A DNA stretch of 64,000 bases from Poriferisodalis sp022821985 (GTDB taxonomy: Bacteria; Actinomycetota; Acidimicrobiia; Acidimicrobiales; Poriferisodalaceae): assembly GCF_965219595.1 (NCBI RefSeq), contig NZ_OZ244781.1, positions 124,001-188,000 of the forward strand, in the 5' to 3' direction. A program made the position numbers and the translations under genes. Position 1 is the first letter of the stretch. The number at the start of each line of letters is the position of its first letter. Positions 15,426 through 23,853 of the stretch are shown here, in pieces. The notes under the pieces were generated by a model. It did not search any database. It was not told where the DNA came from and was given only the letters and a program-made list of their open reading frames with translations.

Positions 15426-15515
15426 CTACAGCGCGATGAGCACCTGGACTGCGAACGCCATCAGGATGACCATCCCGGTCACGAGTGCCAAAGCAATCAA
15501 TGCCCGGGTGCTCAC
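15426..15515 (-). CDS. 29-residue single-span microprotein (candidate)
   Basis: GTG-initiated frame VSTRALIALALVTGMVILMA then FAVQVLIAL, almost entirely one hydrophobic helix after a short polar N-terminus. It lies between divergent genes (E3 and the selenoprotein). Its composition is that of small membrane subunits such as CydX-type peptides, but it could be chance. No strong ribosome-binding site is visible. Confidence 0.3.
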   Translation of the reverse strand: MSTRALIALALVTGMVILMAFAVQVLIAL

Positions 15516-15558
15516 CGGGCTGAATGTATCCCGCGCTATTGCATCCTGGACCCAGGGA

Positions 15559-15564
15559 TAGGCT
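15559..15564 (+). promoter_or_regulatory. Leaderless -10 element (TAGGCT)
   Basis: TAGGCT, 7 nt before the GTG start of the selenoprotein lipoprotein. It supports the chosen start. Confidence 0.5.
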
Positions 15565-15571
15565 CGGCAAG

Positions 15572-16189
15572 GTGACGCATCCGCGGTACCGAGCGGTCAT
15601 CGTGCTGCTGGCCGGGCTGGCAGGTCTCGGCGTTCTGGCCAGCTGCGGGAGCGTTGAGGTCAGCGTGTCCCGGGATACGGCGGCCACGGCATCTGCTGCC
15701 GAGGTGCCCACGACCACCTCCGGCGGCACCGACACCGGTGCGGCTGTCGAGCCAGCAGCGACGACTGCCCCGGTCACCCAGGAGACCCGGGCCGAGATCC
15801 TGCTGCTGGAAGGCGCGCTGCTCGACGGGCAGCAGTTCGATCTGGCTGCAGCGGCTGGCAACGATGTCCTGCTGTGGTTCTGGGCGCCTTGGTGACCGGC
15901 GTGCAATCGTGAAGCGCCTGCGGTCGCAGCGCTGAAGGCAGAGCACGGCGACAGCTTGGTCCTGGTGGGCGTTCCGGGCGGCGACTCCCAGGATTCCTAC
16001 CGGAAGTTCGTGGCCAAGCACCAGCTCGGCGACGTCCCGCAGCTCAGCAACGAGGACGGCGATCTGTGGGACCAGCTCGGCAACAGCTACCAGCCGAGGT
16101 GGATGCTGGTGCGGGCCGACGGAAGCATCGAGCGCGGCGGCGGCACGCCCCCGCCCGACATCGTTCACGACGCGCTCACGCCCGCCTGA
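15572..16189 (+). CDS. Thioredoxin-like lipoprotein with in-frame TGA (probable selenocysteine)
   Basis: 205 residues if TGA is read through. The N-terminus is a lipoprotein signal with lipobox LASC (Cys25). After a Thr/Ala-rich linker comes a thioredoxin fold: VLLWFWAPW, then codon 108 = TGA, then PACNREAPAVAAL. In homologous TlpA/redoxin proteins this position is the first Cys of WAPWCxxC, so the motif reads U-P-A-C. The frame continues without further stops through LVLVGVPGGDSQDSYRKFVA and the cis-Pro-like PRWMLVRADG, as expected for the family. A SECIS-like hairpin follows the TGA. The product would be an envelope-anchored thiol/selenol oxidoreductase. A nonsense mutation is the alternative, but preservation of the downstream half argues against it. 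Confidence 0.8.
15913..15933 (+). promoter_or_regulatory. Candidate bacterial SECIS hairpin (thioredoxin-like selenoprotein)
   Basis: AGCGC (15913-15917) pairs with GCGCT (15929-15933), C15918 is bulged on the 5' side, TGC pairs with GCA, and the apical loop is GGTC. The bulge and GGUC loop recall the E. coli fdhF SECIS. The loop G lies 27 nt after the TGA at 15893-15895, inside the usual 16-37 nt range. Confidence 0.65.
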
Positions 16190-16197
16190 GAACAGCC

Positions 16198-16656
16198 ATG
16201 GCCAAGCCGAAGCAGCGGAGCGTGAGTGTGGAACGGCTCATTGTCGCTCCCGCGGAGAAGATCTTCGCGGTGCTGACCGATCCCGGCCGTCATTGCGAGA
16301 TCGACGGCTCGGGAACACTGGCTCGCCTGACCACCAGCGCTGCCCCGCTGACGCTGGGCAGCACGTTCTCGATGCGCATCAAAGTCGGCGTTTCCTACAC
16401 CGTGAAGAATCGGGTGTTGGAGTTCGAGGAGAACCGCCTGATCACCTGGGCGCACTGGCAGGGCCAGCGCTGGAGCTACCGGCTCGAACCACAGCCCGAC
16501 GGCAGCACGCTGGTGCGCGAGACCTTCGACTGGTCCACTGCGAAGCTGCCGCGGAGCGTCGAGCTCATCGGAGCTCACAAGAAGAACGTGGCCAACATGG
16601 AAAAGACGCTCGAGCGGCTCGCCGCACTCGTCGAGACCCCCGTCGACGGCGACTAG
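16198..16656 (+). CDS. SRPBCC (polyketide cyclase/dehydrase-like) family protein
   Basis: A 152-residue protein with the START/Bet v1-like SRPBCC pattern: N-terminal SVERLIVAPAEKIFAVLTDP, central beta strands ending ENRLITWAHWQGQRWSYRLE, and a C-terminal helix KNVANMEKTLERLAALVE. These proteins bind hydrophobic ligands; the substrate is unknown. It begins 8 nt after the selenoprotein stop, so the two are probably cotranscribed. Its stop overlaps the convergent RNase H gene by 3-4 bases. Confidence 0.75.
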   Translation: MAKPKQRSVSVERLIVAPAEKIFAVLTDPGRHCEIDGSGTLARLTTSAAPLTLGSTFSMRIKVGVSYTVKNRVLEFEENRLITWAHWQGQRWSYRLEPQPDGSTLVRETFDWSTAKLPRSVELIGAHKKNVANMEKTLERLAALVETPVDGD

Positions 16657-17717
16657 TCGCCGGGTTCGATCACCCAGACATCGTCCAGCGCATCCTCCAG
16701 GCGCCGGTTCAGATCGCCCAGCGTGCGGTCGTCAGCGCGGCGAACCAGCACGGCTTCGTCGCAGTTGTGCATGAACCAGGTGTCCCGGCGACGCATCGCC
16801 TTGCCGAATGCCTCGGTGTCCGCCGGCACGCGGTTCGCGAGCACGAATTCCTGCTCTGCACGCTGGCGCAGCTCTGCAAAGCGCTGGCGTGACGGCCCCG
16901 GCCACCGCCGCTCGACGCCCTCGAATGCCAGCACCACCACATAGGGCACACCGGCCGCGAGCGCAGCCTCAGCACCCAGGGTCTCGGCGCCGAGCCCCAG
17001 GCCCGTCGCTACGACGAGATCGGCATGCAGCTCGCGCTTGGCCGCAATGACGTCGCTCAGCTGCCGGAGCACCTTGCGCGAGACCGGGTTCTCGTTGTAG
17101 CCGCCGAGTTCCGGCGGCCGGTGGCCCAGCACGGCCACCGAGTGACCGGTGATCTCTCGGTTCCCCGACGTCGGTTCGTCGGTGCTCACGGCACCCTTCG
17201 CCGGGCGGTTCGGTGTCGAACGCGGGTCGCTCAGCCGATCGAGCACGTCATCGTCGAACCGGTTGCCGCTCTGGCCGGCACCTGCCCCCGCAGCATGCAC
17301 AGCCAGCGCGTCGGCAGCGGAGTTCAGCCGCTGGCCGGCATGACCCTTCACCCACTCGAACGTCACCTCGCTCCGCGCCAGCACGGCCTCGATGAATGGC
17401 TCCCACAAATCCCGGTTGGCCACCGGCTTCTTCGCAGTGTTCAGCCAGTTGCGCCGGTGCCAGCCCTTCCACCACTCGTCGGTGAAGCACTTCACCACGT
17501 AGGTGGAGTCGCTGACGATCCGCAGCGGTCCGTCCAAGTCCTCAACGGCTTGCGCCGCGGCCGCGACCTCCATGCGCTGGTTGGTGGTGGAGGGCTCGAA
17601 GCCGCAGGCCCACGGCCCGCCGTCGACCACGTAGGCCCAGCCGCCCGGACCTGGATTGCCCAGGCATGACCCGTCGGTGAAGACCTCTCGCGCTGCCGCG
17701 TTCGATTTCTGGCTCAT
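16653..17717 (-). CDS. Ribonuclease HI fused to a SLOG/YpsA-like domain
   Basis: A 354-residue two-domain protein. Residues 1-145 are RNase HI with the acidic residues Asp15 (FTDGSCLGNPGPGGWA), Glu50 (NQRMEV), Asp70 (VSDSTYV) and the final Asp in NSAADALAV; it cleaves RNA in RNA-DNA hybrids. After an unstructured linker, residues about 190-354 resemble the YpsA/DUF1273 SLOG family: SVAVLGHRPPELGGYNEN, then VVATGLGLGAETLGAEAALA and a conserved WFMHNCDEAVLV. SLOG domains bind nucleotide-derived ligands, so the fusion may couple hybrid cleavage to a nucleotide signal. It is divergent from aceE with 21 nt between start codons. Confidence 0.8.
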   Translation of the reverse strand: MSQKSNAAAREVFTDGSCLGNPGPGGWAYVVDGGPWACGFEPSTTNQRMEVAAAAQAVEDLDGPLRIVSDSTYVVKCFTDEWWKGWHRRNWLNTAKKPVANRDLWEPFIEAVLARSEVTFEWVKGHAGQRLNSAADALAVHAAGAGAGQSGNRFDDDVLDRLSDPRSTPNRPAKGAVSTDEPTSGNREITGHSVAVLGHRPPELGGYNENPVSRKVLRQLSDVIAAKRELHADLVVATGLGLGAETLGAEAALAAGVPYVVVLAFEGVERRWPGPSRQRFAELRQRAEQEFVLANRVPADTEAFGKAMRRRDTWFMHNCDEAVLVRRADDRTLGDLNRRLEDALDDVWVIEPGD

Positions 17718-17738
17718 CCAAGTGCGACACTAGAACCC
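17718..17738. promoter_or_regulatory. Bidirectional leaderless promoter between RNase H and aceE
   Basis: Only 21 nt separate the two start codons. Reading plus, GACACT (17726-17731) lies 7 nt before the aceE ATG. Reading minus, TAGTGT lies 9 nt before the RNase H ATG. The two hexamers overlap, so the promoters likely compete. Confidence 0.4.
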
Positions 17739-20441
17739 ATGCTCTTCGACGGGTTGCATGAGCAGATTCCCGATATCGACCCCGACGAGACCGACGATTG
17801 GCTGCAGTCGTTCGCAGCAGTCGTCGAGGAACGGGGCAAGAACCGCGCACGTTTCCTGATCCGGCGGCTCATGTCCAAGGCCCGTGAGATGCAGGTCGAC
17901 TTCCCCGCCACCGTCTCGACGCCATACATCAACACGATCGCCCCCGAAGACGAGCCGTGGTTCCCCGGCGACGAGGAGATCGAGAAGCGCCTGCGGGCCT
18001 TCATCCGCTGGAACGCCGTGGCCATGGTGACCCATGCGAACTCGTGGGCCGACGGCATCGGCGGCCACCTGTCAACCTTCGCCAGCTCCGCGGCGCTCTA
18101 CGACGTGGGCTTCAACCACTTCTGGCACGGCAAGGACGACGGCGAGCCCGGCGACCACATCTACATCCAGGGCCATGCGGCGCCGGGCATCTACGCCCGG
18201 GCCTACCTCGAAGGCCGCCTCGACGACACCGATCTCGAGCACTTCCGGCGCGAGATCGGCCGCACCGGCCTGTCGTCGTACCCCCATCCCCGCCTGATGC
18301 CCGAATTCTGGGAGTTCCCGACGGTGTCGATGGGCCTCGGGCCGATCACCGCCATCTATCACGCCCGCTTCAACCGCTACCTCCACAACCGCCGAATCGA
18401 CAACACGTCGGAGTCGAAGGTGTGGTGCTTCGTGGGCGACGGCGAGACCGACGAGCCCGAGACGCTCGGCGCGCTGCACCTCGCCGCCCGGGAGCGGCTC
18501 GACAACCTGATCTTCGTGGTGAACTGCAACCTGCAGCGGCTCGACGGTCCCGTACGCGGCAACGGGAAGATCATCCAGGAGCTGGAGGCCAACTTCCGCG
18601 GTTCGGGCTGGAACGTGATCAAGGTGATCTGGGGCGGTCGCTGGGACGAGCTGCTCGCGCGCGACCGCGACGGCGTGCTGCTCAACAAGATGAACGAGAC
18701 CATCGACGGCGAGTACCAGCGCTATTCGGTGGAGAGCGGGCAGTACATCCGTGAGCGGTTCTTCGGCCCCGATCCGCGGCTGCGCGAGATGGTGCAGCAC
18801 CTCTCCGATGAAGACCTCCAGACCCTGCCCCGCGGCGGCCACGACTACAAGAAGCTGTACGCGGCCTACCAGGCGGCCGTCGAGCACGAGGGCAGTCCCA
18901 CGGTCATCCTGACCAAGACGGTCAAGGGATGGTCATTGGGGCCCGACCTCGAAGCCCGCAACGCCACCCACCAGATCAAGAAGCTGAACCGCACGCAGCT
19001 CATGACGATCCGCGAGCGACTGCGGCTGCACAACGAGATCGACGCCGAGTTCGATCCCGATGACCCGCCCTACTGCCGGCCGGCACCCGGCAGCGCCGAG
19101 CACGAGTACCTGATGGCACGCCGCAAGGCGCTCAACGGCCCGCTGCCCAAGCGCATCGGCAACTGGTGCCGCAAGGCGCTGCCGATGCCCAGCTCCAAAC
19201 CCTTCGAGGAATTCTCGGCGGGGTCGGGCGAGATGGCGGTGTCGACCACCATGGCGTTCACCCGGATGCTGCGGGCGATGACGCGTGAGCCGGGTTTCGG
19301 CGACCGGGTGGTGCCGATCATTCCCGACGAGGCCCGCACGTTCGGCATGGACTCGCTGTTCCGCGAGCTGGGCATCTACGCCAGCCAGGGGCAGCTGTAC
19401 GAGCCGGTCGATCACGACCTGCTGCTGTCGTACACCGAGCACATCGACGGCCAGATCCTCGAGGAGGGCATCACCGAGGCGGGTGCGCTGGCCAGCTTCA
19501 CCGCCGCGGCCACGTCGTATGCCACTCGCGGCGTGGCGATGGTGCCCTTCTACACCTTCTATTCGATGTTCGGCTTCCAGCGGGTCGGCGACATGATCTG
19601 GGCGCTGGCCGACATGCGGGGGCGCGGTTTCCTCATGGGGGCCACGGCGGGTCGCACCACCCTGATGGGCGAGGGTCTCCAGCACCAGGACGGCCACTCG
19701 CCGCTGCTGGCCTCGGTGGTGCCGCCATGCCAGGCCTACGACCCTGCGTTCGCCTACGAGCTGGCTGCCATCGTGCAGGACGGCATCCGGCGCATGTACG
19801 GCGTGGGCGAGGACATCTTCTACTACCTGACCATCTACAACGAGAACTACGTCCAGCCGCCTGAGCCCGACGATCTCGCTGTGGAAGATCTTCTGGCCGG
19901 GCTCTACCGCTACGCCCCGTCGCCGCTCGGACGAGCCCACTCCGGCACAATTCTGTTCTCGGGCTCGGCGCAGGGGGCTGCGCGAGCGGCCGCCGACCTG
20001 CTGGCGGCCGAGCACGACGTGGGCGTCGACCTGTGGAGCGCCACGTCCTACAAGGCGCTGCGCGAGGAGGCGCTGTCGTGCGAGCGGTGGAACACGCTCC
20101 ATCCCGACGATCCCCAGCAGGTGCCCTTCGTGACCCGGCAGCTGGCCGACGGCATGGGGCCGGTGATCGCCGTGACCGACTTCATGCGGGCCGTGCCCGA
20201 CCAGGTGTCGCGCTGGATCGGCCGCGACTACACGTCGCTGGGTACCGACGGCTTCGGCCACAGCGACACCCGCAGCCGGCTGCGGGAGCACTTCGAGATC
20301 ACCGCCGAGCACATCACCGTGGCCGTGCTGTGGCGCCTCGCCGAACTGGGCGAGATCGACTCGAGCGCGGCGGCGGAGGCCATCAAGCGCTACGGCCTGG
20401 CCACCGACAGCGCCGACCCCTGGTCCGCCTCCGCACACTGA
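17739..20441 (+). CDS. aceE: Pyruvate dehydrogenase E1 component, homodimeric
   Basis: A 900-residue protein of the normal length for AceE. The thiamine-diphosphate motif runs from GDGETDEPE (about residue 232) to FVVNCNLQ, and the pyrimidine-domain region contains FAHVDG-like RTTLMGEGLQHQDGHS and YYLTIYNENY. It decarboxylates pyruvate and reductively acetylates lipoyl-E2. The E2, E3 and lipoate genes lie 4-5 kb away on the other strand, so the window covers a nearly complete pyruvate dehydrogenase system. Confidence 0.92.
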   Translation: MLFDGLHEQIPDIDPDETDDWLQSFAAVVEERGKNRARFLIRRLMSKAREMQVDFPATVSTPYINTIAPEDEPWFPGDEEIEKRLRAFIRWNAVAMVTHANSWADGIGGHLSTFASSAALYDVGFNHFWHGKDDGEPGDHIYIQGHAAPGIYARAYLEGRLDDTDLEHFRREIGRTGLSSYPHPRLMPEFWEFPTVSMGLGPITAIYHARFNRYLHNRRIDNTSESKVWCFVGDGETDEPETLGALHLAARERLDNLIFVVNCNLQRLDGPVRGNGKIIQELEANFRGSGWNVIKVIWGGRWDELLARDRDGVLLNKMNETIDGEYQRYSVESGQYIRERFFGPDPRLREMVQHLSDEDLQTLPRGGHDYKKLYAAYQAAVEHEGSPTVILTKTVKGWSLGPDLEARNATHQIKKLNRTQLMTIRERLRLHNEIDAEFDPDDPPYCRPAPGSAEHEYLMARRKALNGPLPKRIGNWCRKALPMPSSKPFEEFSAGSGEMAVSTTMAFTRMLRAMTREPGFGDRVVPIIPDEARTFGMDSLFRELGIYASQGQLYEPVDHDLLLSYTEHIDGQILEEGITEAGALASFTAAATSYATRGVAMVPFYTFYSMFGFQRVGDMIWALADMRGRGFLMGATAGRTTLMGEGLQHQDGHSPLLASVVPPCQAYDPAFAYELAAIVQDGIRRMYGVGEDIFYYLTIYNENYVQPPEPDDLAVEDLLAGLYRYAPSPLGRAHSGTILFSGSAQGAARAAADLLAAEHDVGVDLWSATSYKALREEALSCERWNTLHPDDPQQVPFVTRQLADGMGPVIAVTDFMRAVPDQVSRWIGRDYTSLGTDGFGHSDTRSRLREHFEITAEHITVAVLWRLAELGEIDSSAAAEAIKRYGLATDSADPWSASAH

Positions 20442-20547
20442 ACGACCTGCTCCGCCAGCATCCGGCTCAGCAGGCCAAGTCGGGACACCAACGGACAGAT
20501 CCGAGATTCGTGGCCGCTTGGGCGGTCGCAGTGAGCAGACTGTCCCG

Positions 20548-21009
20548 GTGCCCAGCGACATCCCGTGCCCGCAGCGGTGGTTCGACGACTACGAGGCCGG
20601 CGAGCGTTTCACCTTCGGCTCCACGACGATCGACGAGGCCGAGATCATCGAATTCGGCCGCAAGTTCGACCCCCAGCCCTTCCACATCGATCCCGAAGCC
20701 GCCCGTGACACGGTGTACGGCCGGCTGATCGCCTCGGGATGGCACACCGGCTCGATCATGATGAAGCTGCTGGGCGAGCACCTGCTGGGGCCGTCCAGCA
20801 TGGGCTCGCCCGGTCTCGACGAGCTGCGGTGGCTGGCGCCGGTGCATCCGGGCGACCGTCTCACGCTCGTGGTGGACGTGCTGGAGCTGCGCCCGAGCCG
20901 CTCCAAGCCCGACCGGGGCATCGTCAAGATGGCCCATGAACTCGTCAACCAGCACGGCATCACAGTGGTGCGCTCAGTGGCGAACATGATGATCGCCCGC
21001 CGCCCCTGA
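20548..21009 (+). CDS. MaoC-like (R)-hydratase
   Basis: A 153-residue hot-dog fold protein with the hydratase-2 motif FGRKFDPQPFHIDPEAA (Asp and His catalytic pair) followed by GRLIASGWHT. It hydrates or dehydrates 3-hydroxyacyl-CoA-type thioesters. The GTG at 20548 was chosen because it directly precedes the conserved PxxWFDDYEAGERF start; a CAGACT hexamer 6 nt upstream may be a leaderless promoter. It stands 106 nt after aceE. Confidence 0.8.
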   Translation: MPSDIPCPQRWFDDYEAGERFTFGSTTIDEAEIIEFGRKFDPQPFHIDPEAARDTVYGRLIASGWHTGSIMMKLLGEHLLGPSSMGSPGLDELRWLAPVHPGDRLTLVVDVLELRPSRSKPDRGIVKMAHELVNQHGITVVRSVANMMIARRP

Positions 21010-21039
21010 AACAGCCCGATCCACGAGCGCTTCGCTCGG

Positions 21040-21804
21040 CTAGGCGTACTGGGCGGCTGCTTGGCGCTCCAGCCAGCCCAGCAGGATGGCCACCGCTCGC
21101 GGATCGTGACGGATGCGGTGGTCGGCACCCTCGATGAGACGCAACTCTGCACTGGGATGCCCCGAAGCCAGATGTCGGGCCTCTTCGTAGGGCACCTGCC
21201 GGTCGTTGATGCCGTGCAGGATCAGCAGCGGCCGGTCGGCCAGCTGTCCCACAGCGTCCATCGCCCGGTTCTGCTTCAGTTCACGATTCCAAGCGCCCGT
21301 CGACTTCGGAAAACCGTCAGTTCGGATCACACCCACGTTGCGACAGTGCTGCAGGAACGCCTTGGGGTCGCTCGCCCAGTCGTCAAAATCCGCCCTGGGC
21401 GCCATTGCGGCCACGCCGCGAATCCGGGCGTCGCGCGCCGCCGCCAGGATCGCCACAGAGCCGCCGGTAGTCGAGCCCACGAGCCATACACCCCGGCAAC
21501 CCTCGGAGAGCACACGGGTGACCGAGCGGCCGATGTCGTCAATCCAGCCGAGCAATGAGAAATCGCCGTCAGACTCGCCGCAGCCGCGCATGCTCACCGC
21601 AAGCACTGTCCAGCCTTGGGCCTCGGCGATGCGCTCGGCGAAGAGCTGGTAGGTGCGGTTCGGCACGCCGGGCCGCTGCATCGACGGGAAGCCGTGGCAG
21701 AGCACCACTGCGGGCCCGCTGCGGACAGGTCGTTTCGGGCGCACCAGGATCGCTGCGAGGCCCGGGCTGCCCTCGATGGTGGTCTCGGTGACGTCGGTGC
21801 TCAC
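21040..21804 (-). CDS. Alpha/beta hydrolase
   Basis: A 254-residue protein with oxyanion region VVLCHGFPSMQRPGV, the nucleophile elbow WLVGSTTGGSVAI, Asp in LILHGINDRQVP and His in GADHRIRHDP. In the elbow the nucleophile position of GxSxG reads Thr (G-S-T-T-G), an unusual substitution. The fold and lid-less length suggest an esterase or dipeptidyl-peptidase-like hydrolase acting on small esters. Substrate unknown. Confidence 0.75.
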   Translation of the reverse strand: MSTDVTETTIEGSPGLAAILVRPKRPVRSGPAVVLCHGFPSMQRPGVPNRTYQLFAERIAEAQGWTVLAVSMRGCGESDGDFSLLGWIDDIGRSVTRVLSEGCRGVWLVGSTTGGSVAILAAARDARIRGVAAMAPRADFDDWASDPKAFLQHCRNVGVIRTDGFPKSTGAWNRELKQNRAMDAVGQLADRPLLILHGINDRQVPYEEARHLASGHPSAELRLIEGADHRIRHDPRAVAILLGWLERQAAAQYA

Positions 21805-21866
21805 GTCGCTGCGGGCTGTCGGCCGAATACCGCATGCGCGGCCGTTGCAAGGCGCACCGTCATGTC

Positions 21867-22088
21867 CTAGCGGCAGAGCCGCGACAGGCGGTAGCCGCGG
21901 TTGCGCGCTTCTGGCAGCTCGTCGGGGCCGAAGGTGGCGTAGGACTGCGCTGCCACGATGTCAGCGACGGCTGCGGCGAGCTGTTCGGTGACCGCCGGAT
22001 CATCAGTCTCGAGTTCCATGTCGTAGACGATCTGGTTGCGCTTGTCGCCGACGAATCGGCAGCCGGCGAGCTCCCTCGGGATGTCCAT
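21867..22088 (-). CDS. Hypothetical small protein
   Basis: A 73-residue protein beginning MDIPRELAGCRFVGDKRNQI and ending GYRLSRLCR. It has a mixed alpha/beta pattern with acidic patches (ELETDDPAV) and no known motif. An upstream start at 22262 would add 58 residues crossing a dispersed extragenic repeat, so the ATG at 22088 is preferred. Confidence 0.5.
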   Translation of the reverse strand: MDIPRELAGCRFVGDKRNQIVYDMELETDDPAVTEQLAAAVADIVAAQSYATFGPDELPEARNRGYRLSRLCR

Positions 22089-22175
22089 GGGAACATTCTG
22101 CCGTCCTGCTGCGGGCTCAGCGTGCGTTAGAGGATGCGCGGACAGGTGAGCCCTCTGCTGTTTGCACCTGACGCT

Positions 22176-22215
22176 CCCCGCTCTTGTTCGCTGGCGCTCA
22201 CGGGCCGCTCGGGCC
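22176..22215 (+). repeat. Dispersed repeat, single copy
   Basis: CCGCTCTTGTTCGCTGGCGC followed by TCACGGGCCGCTCGGGCC is nearly identical to the tandem 45-bp unit at 54134-54238. It is extragenic in both places, like REP elements. Confidence 0.6.
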
Positions 22216-22239
22216 ACGGCTTTGCCTATCGGCTCAGCC

Positions 22240-22680
22240 TCAATCGGGGTCCACGACGGCAAGCGCGCCGATCAGGCGGAGGTACTCCAAGTGCGCATCA
22301 GCGACCGCGGTGACCTGCTCCAGCGACACCTCAAGCCCGTCTCGGCGGACGCTGCGATACAGATCGGCTGCCGAGGATTGGTCCTCGGTGACCGTCGTGC
22401 CCGTTTCGCCCTCGGCATCAGGATCAGCGTCGTCCGACGTAGGTGGTGGCGCGAACTGCAGCTGGTTGAGGTGTGCCCGCAGCAACGTCTCGAGCTCGCT
22501 GGGCTCCAGTGCCGCAGCAATGTCGAACGGCACGAGATCGGCGACAACTTCGGCCGCCTCGGCGAGACGCCACACCGGCTCGCGTCGCTGGCGGCCCAGC
22601 CGCTGCGCCTGCGTGCCGACCACGCCCGCGGCAACGACGAAGCCGATCACCAATGAGATGACGATGACCGCGACAATCAC
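22240..22680 (-). CDS. Membrane-anchored hypothetical protein
   Basis: A 146-residue protein with one N-terminal membrane span (MIVAVIVISLVIGFVVAAGV), then a cytoplasmic or external helical region. It includes an acidic linker (DDADPDAEGETGTT) and a C-terminal helix ending LRLIGALAVVDPD. No domain recognised. Confidence 0.6.
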   Translation of the reverse strand: MIVAVIVISLVIGFVVAAGVVGTQAQRLGRQRREPVWRLAEAAEVVADLVPFDIAAALEPSELETLLRAHLNQLQFAPPPTSDDADPDAEGETGTTVTEDQSSAADLYRSVRRDGLEVSLEQVTAVADAHLEYLRLIGALAVVDPD

Positions 22681-22740
22681 CGGTGCCTCCCCGGCAGCTC
22701 AGATGTCCGTGCGGCGCGCCTCAGTCTGACTTGTCCTGGC

Positions 22741-23853
22741 CTACAGGCCGATGCGCTGGGCCAGCTGCTCCCGGTGGTAGGCGGGATCGCCGAAGATCAG
22801 CTCGGAGCTCTTGGCACGCTTGAAGTACAGGTGCGCAGGGTGCTCCCAGGTGAAGCCGATGCCGCCGTGGATCTGGATGTTCTCCGCGGCGCAATGGAAG
22901 TACGCCTCTGAGCAGTAGGCCTTGGCGAGCGACGCCACCGACGGCAGCTCGTCGTTCATCTCCGCAGCGCACCAAGCCGCGTAGTAGGCAGCCGACTTGG
23001 CCGACTCGACCTCGAGCAGCATGTCGGCGCACTTGTGCTTGATGGCCTGGAACGAGCCGATCGGGCGCCCGAACTGCACACGGTCCTTCGCGTACTGCAC
23101 GGCCATGTCGAGCACGAACTGCGCACCGCCGACCTGCTCGTTGGCCAGCGCCACCGCAGCCAAGTCGAGCACCTGATCGATGTAGGCGAAGTTGTCGGTG
23201 TCGCACAGGTGCTTGGCCGGCGTGTTGTCGAAGGTGATGCGGGCCTGCTTGCGGGTCTGGTCCATGGTGGCGAGGTTCTCGCGGCTGAGTCCCGCAGCAT
23301 CGCCCTCGACGGTGAACAGGTGAATCCCGCCGTCGCAGCGCGCCGCCACCACGAACAGGTTCGCCGTGCCGCCGTCGGTCACGAACATCTTCTCGCCCGA
23401 GATCGTCGCCGAGTCGCCCGTGTCGGTGGCCTCCACCTCGACGCCCTCGGCATCCCAGCGGCCGCTGGCCTCAGCCAGCGCCAGCGTGGCGATGATCTCG
23501 CCCGAGGCAATGCCTTCGAGCAGCTCTTCTTTGGCCTTCTCATTACCCGAGTGCAAGATGGCGTTGCCGGCCAGCACCACAGTGGAGAAGTAGGGCGAGC
23601 ACAGCAGGCTGCGGCCCATCTCCTCGAGCACGATTCCGAGCTCCACGTAGCTGGCGCCCTGGCCGCCGTACTCCTCGGGAATGATCAGCGCCTGCAAGCC
23701 GAGCTGCTCAGCCATCTGCGACCACACGGCGGGGTCGTAGCCGTCGTCGGTCTCCATCAGCTCCCGAACGGTGGTCTCCGGGGACTTCTCCTCGAGGAAC
23801 GAACGGACGAAGTTGCGGAGCTCTTCCTGCTCCTCGGTGAATGCGAAGTTCAC
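22741..23853 (-). CDS. Acyl-CoA dehydrogenase
   Basis: A 370-residue flavoprotein: N-terminal helical domain (FAFTEEQEELRNFVRSFL), ALIIPEEYGG, the middle beta domain with LALAEASGRWD and FVTDGGTANLF, and C-terminal RVQFGRPIGSFQAIKHKCAD and IQIHGGIGFTWEHPAHLYFK. It oxidises acyl-CoA to enoyl-CoA with FAD. The HGGIGFTWE segment lacks the usual glutamate of short-chain enzymes in the canonical loop, so the chain-length class is uncertain; related proteins act on steroid side chains. The GTG at 23853 matches the conserved N-terminus. Confidence 0.85.
   Translation of the reverse strand: MNFAFTEEQEELRNFVRSFLEEKSPETTVRELMETDDGYDPAVWSQMAEQLGLQALIIPEEYGGQGASYVELGIVLEEMGRSLLCSPYFSTVVLAGNAILHSGNEKAKEELLEGIASGEIIATLALAEASGRWDAEGVEVEATDTGDSATISGEKMFVTDGGTANLFVVAARCDGGIHLFTVEGDAAGLSRENLATMDQTRKQARITFDNTPAKHLCDTDNFAYIDQVLDLAAVALANEQVGGAQFVLDMAVQYAKDRVQFGRPIGSFQAIKHKCADMLLEVESAKSAAYYAAWCAAEMNDELPSVASLAKAYCSEAYFHCAAENIQIHGGIGFTWEHPAHLYFKRAKSSELIFGDPAYHREQLAQRIGL

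Noticed and set aside
15893..15895. TGA taken as the end of a 107-codon lipoprotein and the rest as a separate 77-codon gene
   Set aside because: The frame is continuous, the position matches a conserved redox Cys, the downstream part has no ribosome-binding site of its own and completes a thioredoxin fold.
18933..20561. 542-codon minus-strand frame opposite aceE
   Set aside because: A shadow of aceE with no recognisable motif.
22089..22262. Upstream extension of the hypothetical gene at 21867
   Set aside because: The added residues cross a dispersed extragenic repeat and have no coding character.
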